64,000 nucleotides of DNA from Myxococcales bacterium (GCA_012517325.1 JAAYVF010000060.1:1-64000), one strand, 5' to 3'. Shown: positions 43,421 to 53,571, counted from the first letter of the stretch. Translations and numbers: made by a program. The notes: generated by a model not told the origin, from the letters alone.

Positions 43421-45547
43421 TTAGGGTTGCGGCCGGAAGTGGTAAAGCTCGAAATCCGGCCCGGCGGCCAATCGCGAAAACCGTTCCGGATGCTCGCGGG
43501 CCCAGGCGCATTCGGGCGGGAAACCGTCCGGCTCATGGGCCAGATAAACCGCTTCGGTCGCCGCCAGTTTTTCCGCGAAAAACATCGTCACCCCCGCTGC
43601 TTCCAAGGCCGCCCGCCAAGCCTCGTAACTCGGATTGTGCTCGCGCCAGGGAGCTTTTTCCCGCGAGCGATCCAACAACCCGCCCTTTCGCAGACGCCGG
43701 ACGTAATCGTGCAGCCGGCAATCCAGGCAGCCGTCCGAGGGAACCGAAACGACCCGGTTCGTCCCGTCGCGCCCCGCGAGGTAATAGGGCCGATTAGTCC
43801 CGGCATAGGCCACCACCTGCCCGCGCTCGCGCCAGATCGGCAGGTAACCGGCGAGCGGCAAATCGCCGAACGTGGAGATTTCGGTTTTGACAAACGCCCC
43901 GCCGTGCGGCGAAGCGAAGATGGTCGCCAGCGTCGCCGCCAGAGCGAAAGCCAGAACCCACGGGGTCGGTGAACCCGCCCCCCGCCACCGGCCGATCCAT
44001 AAAACCAGGGCCGCGACGGCAAACACTAGCAAACCGACGCCCCAGCCCTCGCCCGACAGCAGCCCGCGCGCCCGTACCGGCAGGAGGCCAAGGGAAAAAT
44101 CCGTCCCCGGCCCGATCAAAGTCAGACCGATTCCCGCCAAAGCCGCCGCCGCCAGAACCTTCGGCCAGGGGCCGCGTTCCGGCCAGGCCGCCAGCGGTAA
44201 AAACGCCAGCGCCACCACCCACAGTAAAAACCGGTCCTGGGAACTGAACGGCACGAAGAGGAAATGCCAGACCAGCGCCACCGGCGCGATCCAGGCGAAC
44301 GGCCGCCAGGCGGGCTGCCGCCAGGCCGCAACCATTCCGGCGACGATCCCGGCCAGGCCCAGCGGCGCCAGCCAAAGCCCGCAGGCGTGCGTCGCCACCG
44401 CCAGTGCCGCTCCCGGTCCCGGAACGTGGAAGGCGCTTTGCAGCATGGCCTGACGCGTATAGGCCCCGGCGAAGAGGTGCCGGCTGAAGGCCGAAACATC
44501 GAGGGGGAAAAGCGGATTGCCGGTCAGCGCCCAATTGCGCAGATACCAGGGCAGGCCAAACGCCAGCAGCGGCAGCAGCCAGGCGAAAAGCGCCCGGCCG
44601 TCGCGCCGCCCGGCGGCGAAGACGAGAAACGGCAGTGCGATCAGCGGCGCGTAAGCCGGAACCACGGCCTTGACGCCGAACGCCAGGCCTAAACTCAACC
44701 CCGCCAGCGCGGCCGCGGCCCGCCGGCCGGACATTCGATAATCTTGCGACCAGGCCAGCGACGAAAGAAAGAACGAGGCCATGAACAGATCGACAGCCGG
44801 CGCGGACGCCTGGCGGCCGGCCCACGGCACGAAACAGAAAAGCAGCGCCGGCCAATAGACGGCCGCCGAACGCCCGCCCAGCGAACGCCCCAGCCACAGC
44901 AGCGCGGCGATCGCCAAGCCCAGAAACGGCAATTGCCCGATCTTGGCGACGGCGTCGACGCCGCTCAGCTTGAATTGCGTCAGGTTCGTCACGGCCCCGC
45001 GCCAAGGCGCCATCAACCACCCGAACCACACCTCGCCCCAGGCCGGCGCGTACGCCGGCGCCGCGTCGCCGTACGGCGTGTCGATCAGAAAAATCCGGCC
45101 CGCGTTCAGCCACTGCGCGGGAAAGTGAAGATGGTAGGTCAGCGCGTCGTATTCGACGACCGGTTGCGCCAGCCGGGCCCCCACCGCGCCGGCGACGATC
45201 GCCAGCGCGAGCAGGCCGACGAACCGCATCCAGGCCGGCGCGGCCGGCCAGGCGGGATCCTCGCCGCCGGATCGGGGGCGCTCGCAACGGCCCAGGAGGA
45301 CCGCGGCGATCAGCGTCGCCAGCGCGACGAACCCGAAACCGAAAAGCGAAAAACAACCGCACCAACCGAGCAGGCCGCCGGTCCCGGCCACCAGGGCGAA
45401 GGCCATCAACAGGGCGGCCATCAGGGTTTGCAGTGAATCGGCGCCGGGCAGCAATCGACGGCTCAGCCGCCGCGCCAGCCAGAAAGGCGGCACCAGACAG
45501 GCGACAGCGATCAGCGGATGAACCAAATGAAGCGTCATCGGCGGCAT
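43421..45547 (-). CDS. Large polytopic membrane protein, GT-C-like
   Basis: 708 residues with roughly a dozen membrane helices. The first large extracytoplasmic loop has an acidic-aromatic stretch VEYDALTYHLHFPAQWLNAG, which resembles the catalytic Asp loop of polyprenyl-phosphate sugar transferases (PMT/GT39-like). The segment AVVPAYAPLIALPFLVFA and a C-terminal soluble region with scattered Cys follow. It may transfer a sugar in surface polymer or glycoprotein assembly. It starts 75 bases from the divergent plus-strand operon of related proteins, a likely shared control region. Family call is tentative. Confidence 0.7.
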   Translation of the reverse strand: MPPMTLHLVHPLIAVACLVPPFWLARRLSRRLLPGADSLQTLMAALLMAFALVAGTGGLLGWCGCFSLFGFGFVALATLIAAVLLGRCERPRSGGEDPAWPAAPAWMRFVGLLALAIVAGAVGARLAQPVVEYDALTYHLHFPAQWLNAGRIFLIDTPYGDAAPAYAPAWGEVWFGWLMAPWRGAVTNLTQFKLSGVDAVAKIGQLPFLGLAIAALLWLGRSLGGRSAAVYWPALLFCFVPWAGRQASAPAVDLFMASFFLSSLAWSQDYRMSGRRAAAALAGLSLGLAFGVKAVVPAYAPLIALPFLVFAAGRRDGRALFAWLLPLLAFGLPWYLRNWALTGNPLFPLDVSAFSRHLFAGAYTRQAMLQSAFHVPGPGAALAVATHACGLWLAPLGLAGIVAGMVAAWRQPAWRPFAWIAPVALVWHFLFVPFSSQDRFLLWVVALAFLPLAAWPERGPWPKVLAAAALAGIGLTLIGPGTDFSLGLLPVRARGLLSGEGWGVGLLVFAVAALVLWIGRWRGAGSPTPWVLAFALAATLATIFASPHGGAFVKTEISTFGDLPLAGYLPIWRERGQVVAYAGTNRPYYLAGRDGTNRVVSVPSDGCLDCRLHDYVRRLRKGGLLDRSREKAPWREHNPSYEAWRAALEAAGVTMFFAEKLAATEAVYLAHEPDGFPPECAWAREHPERFSRLAAGPDFELYHFRPQP

Positions 45548-45622
45548 CTTGCCACGCGATCCGGTCGACTCACAAGACGGGAATCACTATGTTATAGTGA
45601 AACAAACGATCTCGGGGGAAGT

Positions 45623-47341
45623 ATGTCGCCGGCGAAACGGCACAACATCACGGGGCCGGTTTGGCTCTTGTTGTTTCTGCTCTTGGCGTTACCGGCCACG
45701 CGGGTCGCGGGCAGCAACGTCATGAGCCGCTTCGCCACCGCCGTGCAGGCCATCGATCTGGGCGATCTGGATTTGGGTCCGTACGCCAAGCGGACGAACG
45801 ACGCCGCGGTTTACGACGGCCGGGTTTACAGCGACAAAGCCCCCGGCGTCACGCTGGCGTTGATGCCGGCCTATTTCCTCGTCCGGCCGCTCGGCTTGCC
45901 GTTCGACGCCGCGCGCCACCTCTGCCGCCTGCTGACGCTGACGCTCTTCACCTTGCTGACGATGCGGCAACTGAACCGGCGATTGCCGCAACTGGGCGTG
46001 GAGCCGCTCATGGCCGCCGCGACGGTCGCGGCCTACGGCGTCGGCACCGTGGCGTATCCCTATTTCTTCATGCTGTACGGGCACGGGTTCGCCGCCAACG
46101 CGGTGACGCTCGGCGTCCTGTACCTGATCGCCTACCGGCGCGAGCCCGAAAAACTCGACGCCTTGGCGTTGAGCGGCTTCTTCTTCGGCCTGGCCATCCT
46201 ATTCGAATATCCGACCGCACTGCTCGGACTGTTCGCCGGGCTTTACCTGCTGACGTTCGAGCGGCGTCTCGGCCGCGTCGCCGCCTTCGCCGCACTCGGC
46301 GCCCTGCTGCCGCTGGCCGTTATCGGCGCTTACAACCTCGCGGCGTTCGGCGCACCGTTTCGCTTCGGGTACGACCTCGCGAAAAAAGACGCCCATTACA
46401 CGGCGGCGATGGCGTCGGGCTTCATGGGCATCGGCCGGCCGACGCTCGGCAACCTGCTGCTCCTGACCTTTTCGCCGAGCAAGGGATTGTTTTTCTGGAG
46501 CCCCTTGCTGCTGCTGGGCGCGGCGGGCCTCGGGCCGACGATCCGCCGCCAACCGCGCGAGGGCTGGCTGCTGGCGGCGATGGCGGCGGGCTACCTGGCG
46601 CTGTTCGCGGGCTACTTCGAGGCCGGCGGCGGCGCCTGCCTGGGCCCGCGCCACGTGACGCCGATCATCGGGCCGTTGCTGCTGGCCGGAGCGCTCTTCG
46701 CCTCCGGCGCGAAACCGCTTTGGCGCGGGGCCTACCTCGGCCTGGCGGTCCTCTCGAGCCTGCTGGTCTGGGCCGGCGCGTTTTCCGATCCGCAAATGCA
46801 GGACCGGCTCGTCAATCCGCTGTGGGATTTCGCGGCGCCGATGCTGCGCGAGGGAATCGGTCCGGGCAATCTGCTGGGTCTGCCCGACCGGGTCGCGACC
46901 GGGCTGGCCCTGGCGCTCTTGCTGGCCGTCTGGGCGGGCGTGCTTTTCGCCGTCCGCCGGGAAGAACCGCCGGCGCGCCGCCAACTCTCTCTCGCGGCCG
47001 GCGGGTGGCTCGCGGCCGGATTGATTTTCTACCTCGGCGTGACCCCGCTGCTGCCGCGCACCGAGCCCGGGCTGGTGCATCAAATCCTGGGCAACCATTT
47101 CGTCCTGCAAAAGAATTTCGCCCGCGCCGCCGAGGAATACGAAACGGCCTGGACGACCCGGAAAGACCCCTGGATTCTCTACTATCAGGCCAAGGCCTAC
47201 CGGCACCTGGGCGACGAAGCGCGCGCGACGGCGACGCTGGAAAAGTTGGCGGCAGCGGACCCGGCGATTTTGCCGCCGGCCGAAACGAAGGGTGAGGCGG
47301 ATTCCCCGCCGGAACCAGTCGCGGGAGGCGGCCAACCTTGA
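45623..47341 (+). CDS. GT-C-like membrane protein with C-terminal TPR
   Basis: 572 residues from ATG 45623, with GGGGG 4 bases upstream; an in-frame ATG 105 bases earlier lacks such a site. After a first membrane helix comes VYDGRVYSDKAPGVTLALMP, reminiscent of the Asp-Lys-Pro loop of GT-C transferases that use polyprenyl-phosphate sugars. About ten more helices follow. Residues about 490-545 (FARAAEEYETAWTTRKD, AKAYRHLGDEARATATLEKL) form one to two TPR units in the cytoplasm or periplasm. The stop overlaps the TTG start of the next gene (TTGA), so it is coupled to it. Confidence 0.72.
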   Translation: MSPAKRHNITGPVWLLLFLLLALPATRVAGSNVMSRFATAVQAIDLGDLDLGPYAKRTNDAAVYDGRVYSDKAPGVTLALMPAYFLVRPLGLPFDAARHLCRLLTLTLFTLLTMRQLNRRLPQLGVEPLMAAATVAAYGVGTVAYPYFFMLYGHGFAANAVTLGVLYLIAYRREPEKLDALALSGFFFGLAILFEYPTALLGLFAGLYLLTFERRLGRVAAFAALGALLPLAVIGAYNLAAFGAPFRFGYDLAKKDAHYTAAMASGFMGIGRPTLGNLLLLTFSPSKGLFFWSPLLLLGAAGLGPTIRRQPREGWLLAAMAAGYLALFAGYFEAGGGACLGPRHVTPIIGPLLLAGALFASGAKPLWRGAYLGLAVLSSLLVWAGAFSDPQMQDRLVNPLWDFAAPMLREGIGPGNLLGLPDRVATGLALALLLAVWAGVLFAVRREEPPARRQLSLAAGGWLAAGLIFYLGVTPLLPRTEPGLVHQILGNHFVLQKNFARAAEEYETAWTTRKDPWILYYQAKAYRHLGDEARATATLEKLAAADPAILPPAETKGEADSPPEPVAGGGQP

Positions 47342-49071
47342 AACGCGCGATCACCCTCGCCTTGCTGGCGGCCGTTCTCCTGGTGGCGGTCTGGCCCCTG
47401 CTGCGGCCCTATCAGGTGGCCGGCCACAGCACCTACGTCGATCTCGTGCGGATCGTGGCGTTTCACGAGGCCGCCCACAACGGCGACTACACGCCGCGCT
47501 GGTTGCCCGATTTTTACTTTCATTACGGTAGCCCGTTGTTCAATTTTTACGCGCCGCTGACCTATTACGTGATCGAACTGTTGCACGTGATCGGCGGCAG
47601 CGCCTTCTGGGCGTTGAAGCTGGCCTACCTGCTCTTCTGGCTGGCGGCGGCGGCGGGCATGTATTTTCTGGCCCGCGCGGTGTTCGATCCGGACGGCGCG
47701 TTCGCGGCCGCGGCGGTTTACGGCCTGGCGCCCTACCTGCTGACCGACATTTACGTGCGGCACGGCATCGCCGAATTCGCCGCCTTCGCCTGGATGCCGT
47801 GGATCCTGCTCGGCCTGTGGCGCACCCAGCGCGCCGAGGGACGCTACGGCCCCGTGCTGGCCGCGTTGGCCTACGCCGGCTTGATTCTGACGCACAACAT
47901 CACCGCGATGATCGCCAGCCCGTTTCTACTGCTGTTCGTCATGGTCCGACCGGAAAGCCGGCGTCAGGCCGTCCGCGCCGCCGCCTCGTTGATGTACGGC
48001 ATCGGCCTCAGCGCGTTTTTCTGGCTCCCGGCCATGTGGGAAGTGAAATACGTGCAAGCCGCGCCGAGCCTGACCGGCGGTTTTTTCGAGTACCGCCACC
48101 ACTTCCTGGCCTTCTGGCAGCTTTTACGGCGACACTGGGATTACGGCAGCAGCCAGGCCGGTTTCAACGACCGGATGGGATTCATGTACGGCGAATGGCT
48201 TTGGCTGTCGTTGATCGCGGCGCTGTTGATTCTGGCGCTTCCCTCGGTGCGCAAGAAGCTGACCGCCAATCGCCCGGCGATCTTCTTCCTCGCCGCCGCG
48301 GCCGCCTGCCTGTTCATGACGGTCGGCGCGTCCGCCTGGCTGTGGGGATGGTTCCCGCTGCTCTCGTTCGTGCAATTCCCCTGGCGGTTCCTGCTGCCGG
48401 CCTCGGCTTTCGGCGCGGTTCTGGCGGCGTATCCGTTCGGCCTGGCCGCGGAAAAAACCCGGCCCTACCTTAGCTGGCTGCTCGTGCTTCTGGCGTTGCT
48501 GGCCTCGGTTTCCTTCTGCCGCGCGCGCTACGTTTTTCAGGACACGGCGAAAAATTCCTTCGCCTTCGTCTTCGCGCCGGAAGCCGCGGCCGCCGCCCGC
48601 GACTCCAACCTGGTCCGTCCCGACCGGTTTCTGGACATTGAGACGATCCGCCGGCTGGGCGTGACCAGCACCGCCAGCAACGATTACCTGCCGAAAACCT
48701 GCGTCAAGGTGCCCGACCACCTGCCCGACAACGCCGCCGAGTCAGGCGGCGACGAACTGACCGTGCTCAGCTCGCGCTGGGGTTACGGGCAGATGATCGC
48801 CGAGGTGCAGGCCAACGTTCAGCAGGACGTTTTATTCAATCATTTTTATTTCCCGGGTTGGGAAGCGAAAGTCGACGGCGTGGCGACGCTGGTGCGCCCG
48901 GAGCCGGAAACCGGCCGGATGACGGTCACCGTCGAGCCGGGGCGGCACTTCGTCGAACTGCATTTCGCCGACACGCCGATCCGCCTGATCGGCCAGTTGA
49001 TCGCCGTGGCCACCGCGCTGACGCTGTTGTTGTGGGCGGTTTTCGTGCTGCGCTACGAGGAAGAGTCTTGA
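47338..49071 (+). CDS. Polytopic membrane protein of the PTPS-related (PF10131-like) type
   Basis: 577 residues from a TTG start, with GGAGG 9 bases upstream; the start overlaps the previous stop. The segment PLLRPYQVAGHSTYVDLVRI and the DFYFHYGSPLFNFYAPLTYY loop match the membrane family labelled 6-pyruvoyl-tetrahydropterin synthase-related, which in fact is a GT-C-like multi-helix protein without known pterin activity. About ten helices and a long extracytoplasmic C-terminal loop (residues about 400-540) follow. It probably works in glycan assembly with its neighbours. Specific activity unknown. Confidence 0.75.
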   Translation: MKRAITLALLAAVLLVAVWPLLRPYQVAGHSTYVDLVRIVAFHEAAHNGDYTPRWLPDFYFHYGSPLFNFYAPLTYYVIELLHVIGGSAFWALKLAYLLFWLAAAAGMYFLARAVFDPDGAFAAAAVYGLAPYLLTDIYVRHGIAEFAAFAWMPWILLGLWRTQRAEGRYGPVLAALAYAGLILTHNITAMIASPFLLLFVMVRPESRRQAVRAAASLMYGIGLSAFFWLPAMWEVKYVQAAPSLTGGFFEYRHHFLAFWQLLRRHWDYGSSQAGFNDRMGFMYGEWLWLSLIAALLILALPSVRKKLTANRPAIFFLAAAAACLFMTVGASAWLWGWFPLLSFVQFPWRFLLPASAFGAVLAAYPFGLAAEKTRPYLSWLLVLLALLASVSFCRARYVFQDTAKNSFAFVFAPEAAAAARDSNLVRPDRFLDIETIRRLGVTSTASNDYLPKTCVKVPDHLPDNAAESGGDELTVLSSRWGYGQMIAEVQANVQQDVLFNHFYFPGWEAKVDGVATLVRPEPETGRMTVTVEPGRHFVELHFADTPIRLIGQLIAVATALTLLLWAVFVLRYEEES

Positions 49072-51008
49072 CGCGCCGCCGCGACGAGATCCTCGCCTTC
49101 TTCGCGCCGCTGGCGCTGTACCTCGCCACGCTCGTACCCACCATCCACCTGGGCGATTCGGGCGAACTGACCCTCGGCGCGGCCCTGTTGGCGATTCCGC
49201 ACGTGCCGGGCTATCCGCTGCTGGCGACCCTCGGCCACGCCTTCGCGCAAGTGCCGCTGGCGCATCTGGCCTGGCGCGGCAACTTCTTTTCCGCATTTTG
49301 GGGCGCGCTGACGGTCTGGGCGCTTTACCGCTTTCTGCTGGCGCTGACCGGCCGCCGCCGGGCCGCGTTGGCGGCCGCCCTGTTGTTCGCGGTCACCTAC
49401 ACGCTGTGGGAACAGTCGTTGAAAATCCGCGCCTACCCGCTCAACACGTTTTTCGCCGTGGGCGTCCTCTATCTTTCCCTGCGCTGGCGGCAGACTTTCG
49501 ACCGCCGTTATCTGCTGTCCGCCGCGTTTCTCTTCGGCCTGGGGCTCGGTAATCACGAAATCCTGCTGGTCGTCGCCGCCGTGCCGCTGGCCTGGGTGGC
49601 CGCGCATCGCCGCCGGCTGCAAGGTCGGGATTGGCTGCTGGGTATTGTCCTCGTCGCCCTGGGCGTCTCGATCTATCTCTATCTGCCGATCCGCGCCGCG
49701 ACCGGGCCGGCCCTCAACTGGGGCGATCCGAGCACGCCGTCGCGCTTGCTCGATTCACTGTTGCAACGCCAGTACGCCGGCAAAATGTTCAATCCCGATT
49801 GGGGACCGAAGCTCGCCATACTGCGGGTCATCGCCGCCAGCTTCCCGGACGAATTCGGGGCGGCGGCTTTCCTGCTCGGCTGTCTGGGCCTGATCGTCCT
49901 GGCCCGGCGCGACGCGGTTTTCGTGCTCGGCCTGTTCCTGATGGCGCTGCTCAACGTGCTGTTGCGCATCAACTATATCGGCGAGGATGAAATCTTCCAG
50001 GTGCGCCGCTACCTGATCAGTTCCTATCTCGTCGTCGCCGTCGGTCTGGGCGCGGCGCTCGCCGAACTCGAAGCGCGGGCCGAAACCGCCGGTCGTCCCT
50101 GGCTTTCGCGCGTCTTTCAGTTGCTGCTCGTGCTGCTGATCGCCTTTCCCGCGCTGAAGCATTACTCGGCGAATCAGCAAGCAAAAAACTGGGTGGCTTA
50201 CGAGGCCTGGCAGAACGCGCTGAGCCATCCGGCGCCGAGCTACGCCTTGTTCGTCGGCGGCGACAACAATCTCTTTCCGCTCTGGTATCTGCAAATCGGC
50301 GAGCGGCGGCGACCCACCGTGACCGTGCTGCCGCGCGGCGGTTTCCGCGGGGATTGGGTCGTCGAAAAAATGGGCCGCACCCTGCCGCCGGACACCATCC
50401 GGATGCGGCCGGAATACGTCGCGGCCGGCTTGCACGACCCGCTGTTTCTGTCGACGGTGGCCAACCTGCTCGACGATCGCCGGCTGCCGCTCGCCTTCGT
50501 GTTCGATCACGTGGCCAACCCGGCCGACGACGAAGCGTTGCAGGAGTTGCGGCTGCGACAACCGCCGATCTACGACGGCGCCTTGTCCTGGTGGGTCACG
50601 CCGCCGGCCCGGCCGCAAGAGGCCTGGCGCTTTTATCAAACGGCCGCCATTCTCGATCCGGACCTGGTGCGGGACCATCACACGCAGACCGTCGCGACCG
50701 ATTACAGCGTCTATTACGTCCGGCTGGCGCGGTTCGCGGAAAATCAAGCGCAACCGGAATCGGCCGAAACCGCCTATCAAAAAGCCCGCGCGGCCGATCC
50801 GGCCAACGACGCCGCGCTGGCGCAAAACGCCAACTTCTTCGCCCGTCAAAACCGCCTGAACGAGGCCGTCGCCCTTTACCGCCAGGCCATCGCCCTGAAT
50901 CCGCGCGAAGCGCGGCACCATCACAATCTGGCTTTGATTCTGGAAGCGGCCGGCCGGCCGGCCGAGGCGGCCCGCGAGTGGGAACTGGCTAAAGCAGCGA
51001 GACCTTGA
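49068..51008 (+). CDS. DUF2723-like membrane protein with C-terminal TPR
   Basis: 646 residues from a TTG that overlaps the previous stop (TTGA), with GAGGAAGAG ahead of it. The N-terminal part LVPTIHLGDSGELTLGAALL followed by IPHVPGYPLLATLGHAFAQ matches the DUF2723 family, membrane proteins related to eukaryotic TMEM260 mannosyltransferases. About ten helices precede a soluble C-terminal region with TPR units (AETAYQKARAADPANDAALA, AVALYRQAIALNPREARHHH). The last 20 bases overlap the end of the convergent TonB-receptor gene. Likely a protein or lipid glycosyltransferase; donor unknown. Confidence 0.82.
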   Translation: MTRRRDEILAFFAPLALYLATLVPTIHLGDSGELTLGAALLAIPHVPGYPLLATLGHAFAQVPLAHLAWRGNFFSAFWGALTVWALYRFLLALTGRRRAALAAALLFAVTYTLWEQSLKIRAYPLNTFFAVGVLYLSLRWRQTFDRRYLLSAAFLFGLGLGNHEILLVVAAVPLAWVAAHRRRLQGRDWLLGIVLVALGVSIYLYLPIRAATGPALNWGDPSTPSRLLDSLLQRQYAGKMFNPDWGPKLAILRVIAASFPDEFGAAAFLLGCLGLIVLARRDAVFVLGLFLMALLNVLLRINYIGEDEIFQVRRYLISSYLVVAVGLGAALAELEARAETAGRPWLSRVFQLLLVLLIAFPALKHYSANQQAKNWVAYEAWQNALSHPAPSYALFVGGDNNLFPLWYLQIGERRRPTVTVLPRGGFRGDWVVEKMGRTLPPDTIRMRPEYVAAGLHDPLFLSTVANLLDDRRLPLAFVFDHVANPADDEALQELRLRQPPIYDGALSWWVTPPARPQEAWRFYQTAAILDPDLVRDHHTQTVATDYSVYYVRLARFAENQAQPESAETAYQKARAADPANDAALAQNANFFARQNRLNEAVALYRQAIALNPREARHHHNLALILEAAGRPAEAAREWELAKAARP

Positions 51009-53304
51009 TGCCGCCGAAGGGCAGGAACGGCAACTGGTAGATCGGTTTGCGCACCGGCTCGTCGAGCCCCTGTTCGTTCTCGTAATAGTAGCCGTACAGG
51101 TTGCGCTCGTTGTAAACGTTGTAGACCTCGACAAACGCCGCGAGGTCGAGGCGCTTGTGCAAGTGCCAGGTGCGTTCGGCGCGGACGTCGAGCCGGTCGT
51201 ACAGCGGGAACCGGTCGGAATTGAGCGGGCCGCTTTCCGCCTGCCAGAAGCGCAGGAACGTCCGCGGGAATTCCTCTTCCCAGCCCTCCACCGGCGTATT
51301 GGGTCGGCCCGTCGTCAGGCGGAAGCTGGTTGAAAAGACCCAATCCTGCAGGGCGCGGACGTTGGCCACCAGCGCCAGGGTGTGCCGCTGATCCTGTTCC
51401 GGGTAATACCAGCCGTAGCGGCCCATCCCGTCGTTGTAGCGCACCTCGGAGACGGAATAGGCGACCCAGCCGTCCCACCAGCCGGACAGCTTTTTCTGGA
51501 AGAACGCCTCGAGGCCCTGGGCATTGCCGAAACCGGAATTGGTGTAGAGGATGTCGGGGATTTCGTTTTGCAACACGAAGTCGGTCTGTTCGAGAAAGCT
51601 GCCCGCCGAGCCACTCATGTCCTGATAGATCCGGTCGTCGAATTCCTTGTAGTAGGTTTCCAGCCGGACCATCATGTTTTCGCCGACGCCCTGTTCGAGG
51701 CCGACGACGAAATGGGTCGATTTTTCCGCCCGCACGTTCGGGTTGCCCAGTTTTTCGTCCGAAACGAAACTGTTGTAAGGCGGCAGGAAATAGATGCCCC
51801 AGCCGGTTTTAAGGACCGTGCTCTTCGTCAGGTTGGTGGACATACTGGCGCGCGGGCTGAACACCCACCCGTTTTTCGTCGCCATGAAGCGGTCGAGCCG
51901 CGCCCCGATGTTGGTGCGCAGCCGCTCGGGCACGATTTCCGCCTCGTGCTGCACGTAGAACCCATAAAGCTGCTTGGGCTTGGAGTCGGAAAACTCGATG
52001 TTGTAGTACTTGTTTTCGGTCGAGGACCGCGCGCCCGGCGTGTATTCCGACAGGGGGAATTTCGCGCCGATGTCCAGGTCGACCCGGCCGTAGACGCCGC
52101 CGAGCTTGAAGACGTTGCGCGGCACGCTGAACTGCACGTCCTCGTTCACGTAGAAGCCGCCGGCGTCGGCCCGGCCGAAATAGCTGTTGGCGCCCGAGGT
52201 GACGTTGCCGCTGGCGTTGAGCAACTGGTAGCTGGCCGAGGTGCTCGACAAAAACCAGCTATTGGGCAGGAAATTGTAATTCAGGCCGTACACCTGGGTG
52301 ATCTGATTGTAGTAGGCGGAACCCTCGTCGACGATCGACGGGTTGTCCTCGGTGATGTTCGCCCGTGCCCCGTCCTCGCTGCGGATGGCCAGGGCCACCA
52401 GGCGGTGCATGTCGTTGGGTTCCCACGTCGCGCGCAGCATCACGTCGGAAAAAACCGGAATCGGAACGTCGGTCCAGTTGAGCAGGCGCAGCATGTAATC
52501 GTAATAGCTGCGCCGCGCGTTAACGGTCCAGGTCACCTGGTTGCCGGCCGGGCCCGAGGCGAGCGCCGAGGCCGAGAGCAGCGAAACCTCCGCGATGCCA
52601 TCGACGTGATCGCGGTTGCCGTCGCGGTAGGTGATGTCCAGCACGCTGCCGGTGGCGAAGGGATACTGCGCGGGGAAGCCGGCGGCGTAGAAGGTAAAGT
52701 TCTTCACCAGGTCGGTGTTGATGATCGACATGCCGATCCCGAAGTGATACGGGTTGGCCAGCAACTGCCGGTCGAGCACGATCAGGTTTTCGTAGTTTTC
52801 CGAGCCGCGCACGTACATGTCACTGGTGAAATCGGTGTTGGAGACGATGCCGGGCAATTGTTGGATGGCCTTGGTGATGTCTTCCAACGCGCCGGCATTG
52901 CTCTGGATTTCCTCGCGGGTGAACGTGTGGGCGCTGGTCTGCGGGGTTTCGTCGACCGGCGCGCGGTCGGTGATGACGATTTCCTTCTGGGTGAACGTCA
53001 CGCTGAAGCGCAGTTGCACGTCGAGCGTCACGGCCTCGTCCGCTTTGACGCCGACCTGACGCGTCGCGGGATCGTAGCCCTCGGTGTGAAAGCGCAGGTT
53101 GTAGTTGCCGGCCGGCAGGTCGGTCAGTTCGTAGCGGCCGTTCTCATCGGAAAACACCGTCCGGGCCTTGCCGACGATCTTCACCTCGGCGCCCATCACG
53201 GGCGTGCCGTCCTCGTCGGTCACCAGGCCGTTGATCGAGCCGGCCAGCGCCAGGCCCGGCGCCAGCCAGCAAATCAGCAGAATGAAGAAACCGAAACGTC
53301 GCAC
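50989..53304 (-). CDS. TonB-dependent outer-membrane receptor with N-terminal carboxypeptidase-regulatory-like domain
   Basis: 771 residues. Signal peptide (1-21), then a carboxypeptidase-regulatory-like beta-sandwich (about 22-105: GLVTDEDGTPVMGAEVKIVG, YELTDLPAGNYNLRFHTEGY). Next comes a plug (about 125-230, with HTFTREEIQSNAGALEDITK and MYVRGSENYENLIVLD), and a 22-strand type barrel to the end (PFGGIKVSLL, terminal hydrophobics). Such receptors import large or scarce substrates with TonB energy. No siderophore or vitamin motif shows the ligand. It is divergent from the RND exporter gene and convergent by 20 bases with the DUF2723-like gene. Confidence 0.92.
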   Translation of the reverse strand: MRRFGFFILLICWLAPGLALAGSINGLVTDEDGTPVMGAEVKIVGKARTVFSDENGRYELTDLPAGNYNLRFHTEGYDPATRQVGVKADEAVTLDVQLRFSVTFTQKEIVITDRAPVDETPQTSAHTFTREEIQSNAGALEDITKAIQQLPGIVSNTDFTSDMYVRGSENYENLIVLDRQLLANPYHFGIGMSIINTDLVKNFTFYAAGFPAQYPFATGSVLDITYRDGNRDHVDGIAEVSLLSASALASGPAGNQVTWTVNARRSYYDYMLRLLNWTDVPIPVFSDVMLRATWEPNDMHRLVALAIRSEDGARANITEDNPSIVDEGSAYYNQITQVYGLNYNFLPNSWFLSSTSASYQLLNASGNVTSGANSYFGRADAGGFYVNEDVQFSVPRNVFKLGGVYGRVDLDIGAKFPLSEYTPGARSSTENKYYNIEFSDSKPKQLYGFYVQHEAEIVPERLRTNIGARLDRFMATKNGWVFSPRASMSTNLTKSTVLKTGWGIYFLPPYNSFVSDEKLGNPNVRAEKSTHFVVGLEQGVGENMMVRLETYYKEFDDRIYQDMSGSAGSFLEQTDFVLQNEIPDILYTNSGFGNAQGLEAFFQKKLSGWWDGWVAYSVSEVRYNDGMGRYGWYYPEQDQRHTLALVANVRALQDWVFSTSFRLTTGRPNTPVEGWEEEFPRTFLRFWQAESGPLNSDRFPLYDRLDVRAERTWHLHKRLDLAAFVEVYNVYNERNLYGYYYENEQGLDEPVRKPIYQLPFLPFGGIKVSLL

Positions 53305-53488
53305 GCCATGTTCTCCCGGGAATCACCGGTTACCTTAACGGCGGTCGGCGCAAAGTTCAATGCCGGTCCGCGGTTCCTGGGTCTATTCGTCGCCGAAAAT
53401 CCTCGGGAAATCCCGCGATTCGTGCCGAACCCGCCCCTTTTCGCTACGGCGGCAGCTTGATTTATCCCCCACCCTCAAGTAGCTTGAT

Positions 53489-53514
53489 CGCCGATTTGCA
53501 ACAATCGATCGGCG
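53489..53514. promoter_or_regulatory. Inverted repeat in the divergent TonB-receptor/RND control region
   Basis: CGCCGAT (53489-53495) and ATCGGCG (53508-53514) are perfect inverted 7-mers with a 12-base gap, in the 267-base divergent region, about 60 bases ahead of the RND gene. It could be an operator controlling either or both genes. No clear -35/-10 pair was found near it. Confidence 0.35.
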
Positions 53515-53571
53515 GTGCGATTCCGGGCGGAAACGCCGCGCTGTTTTCATCGACCGAGGTGGGATCAGACC

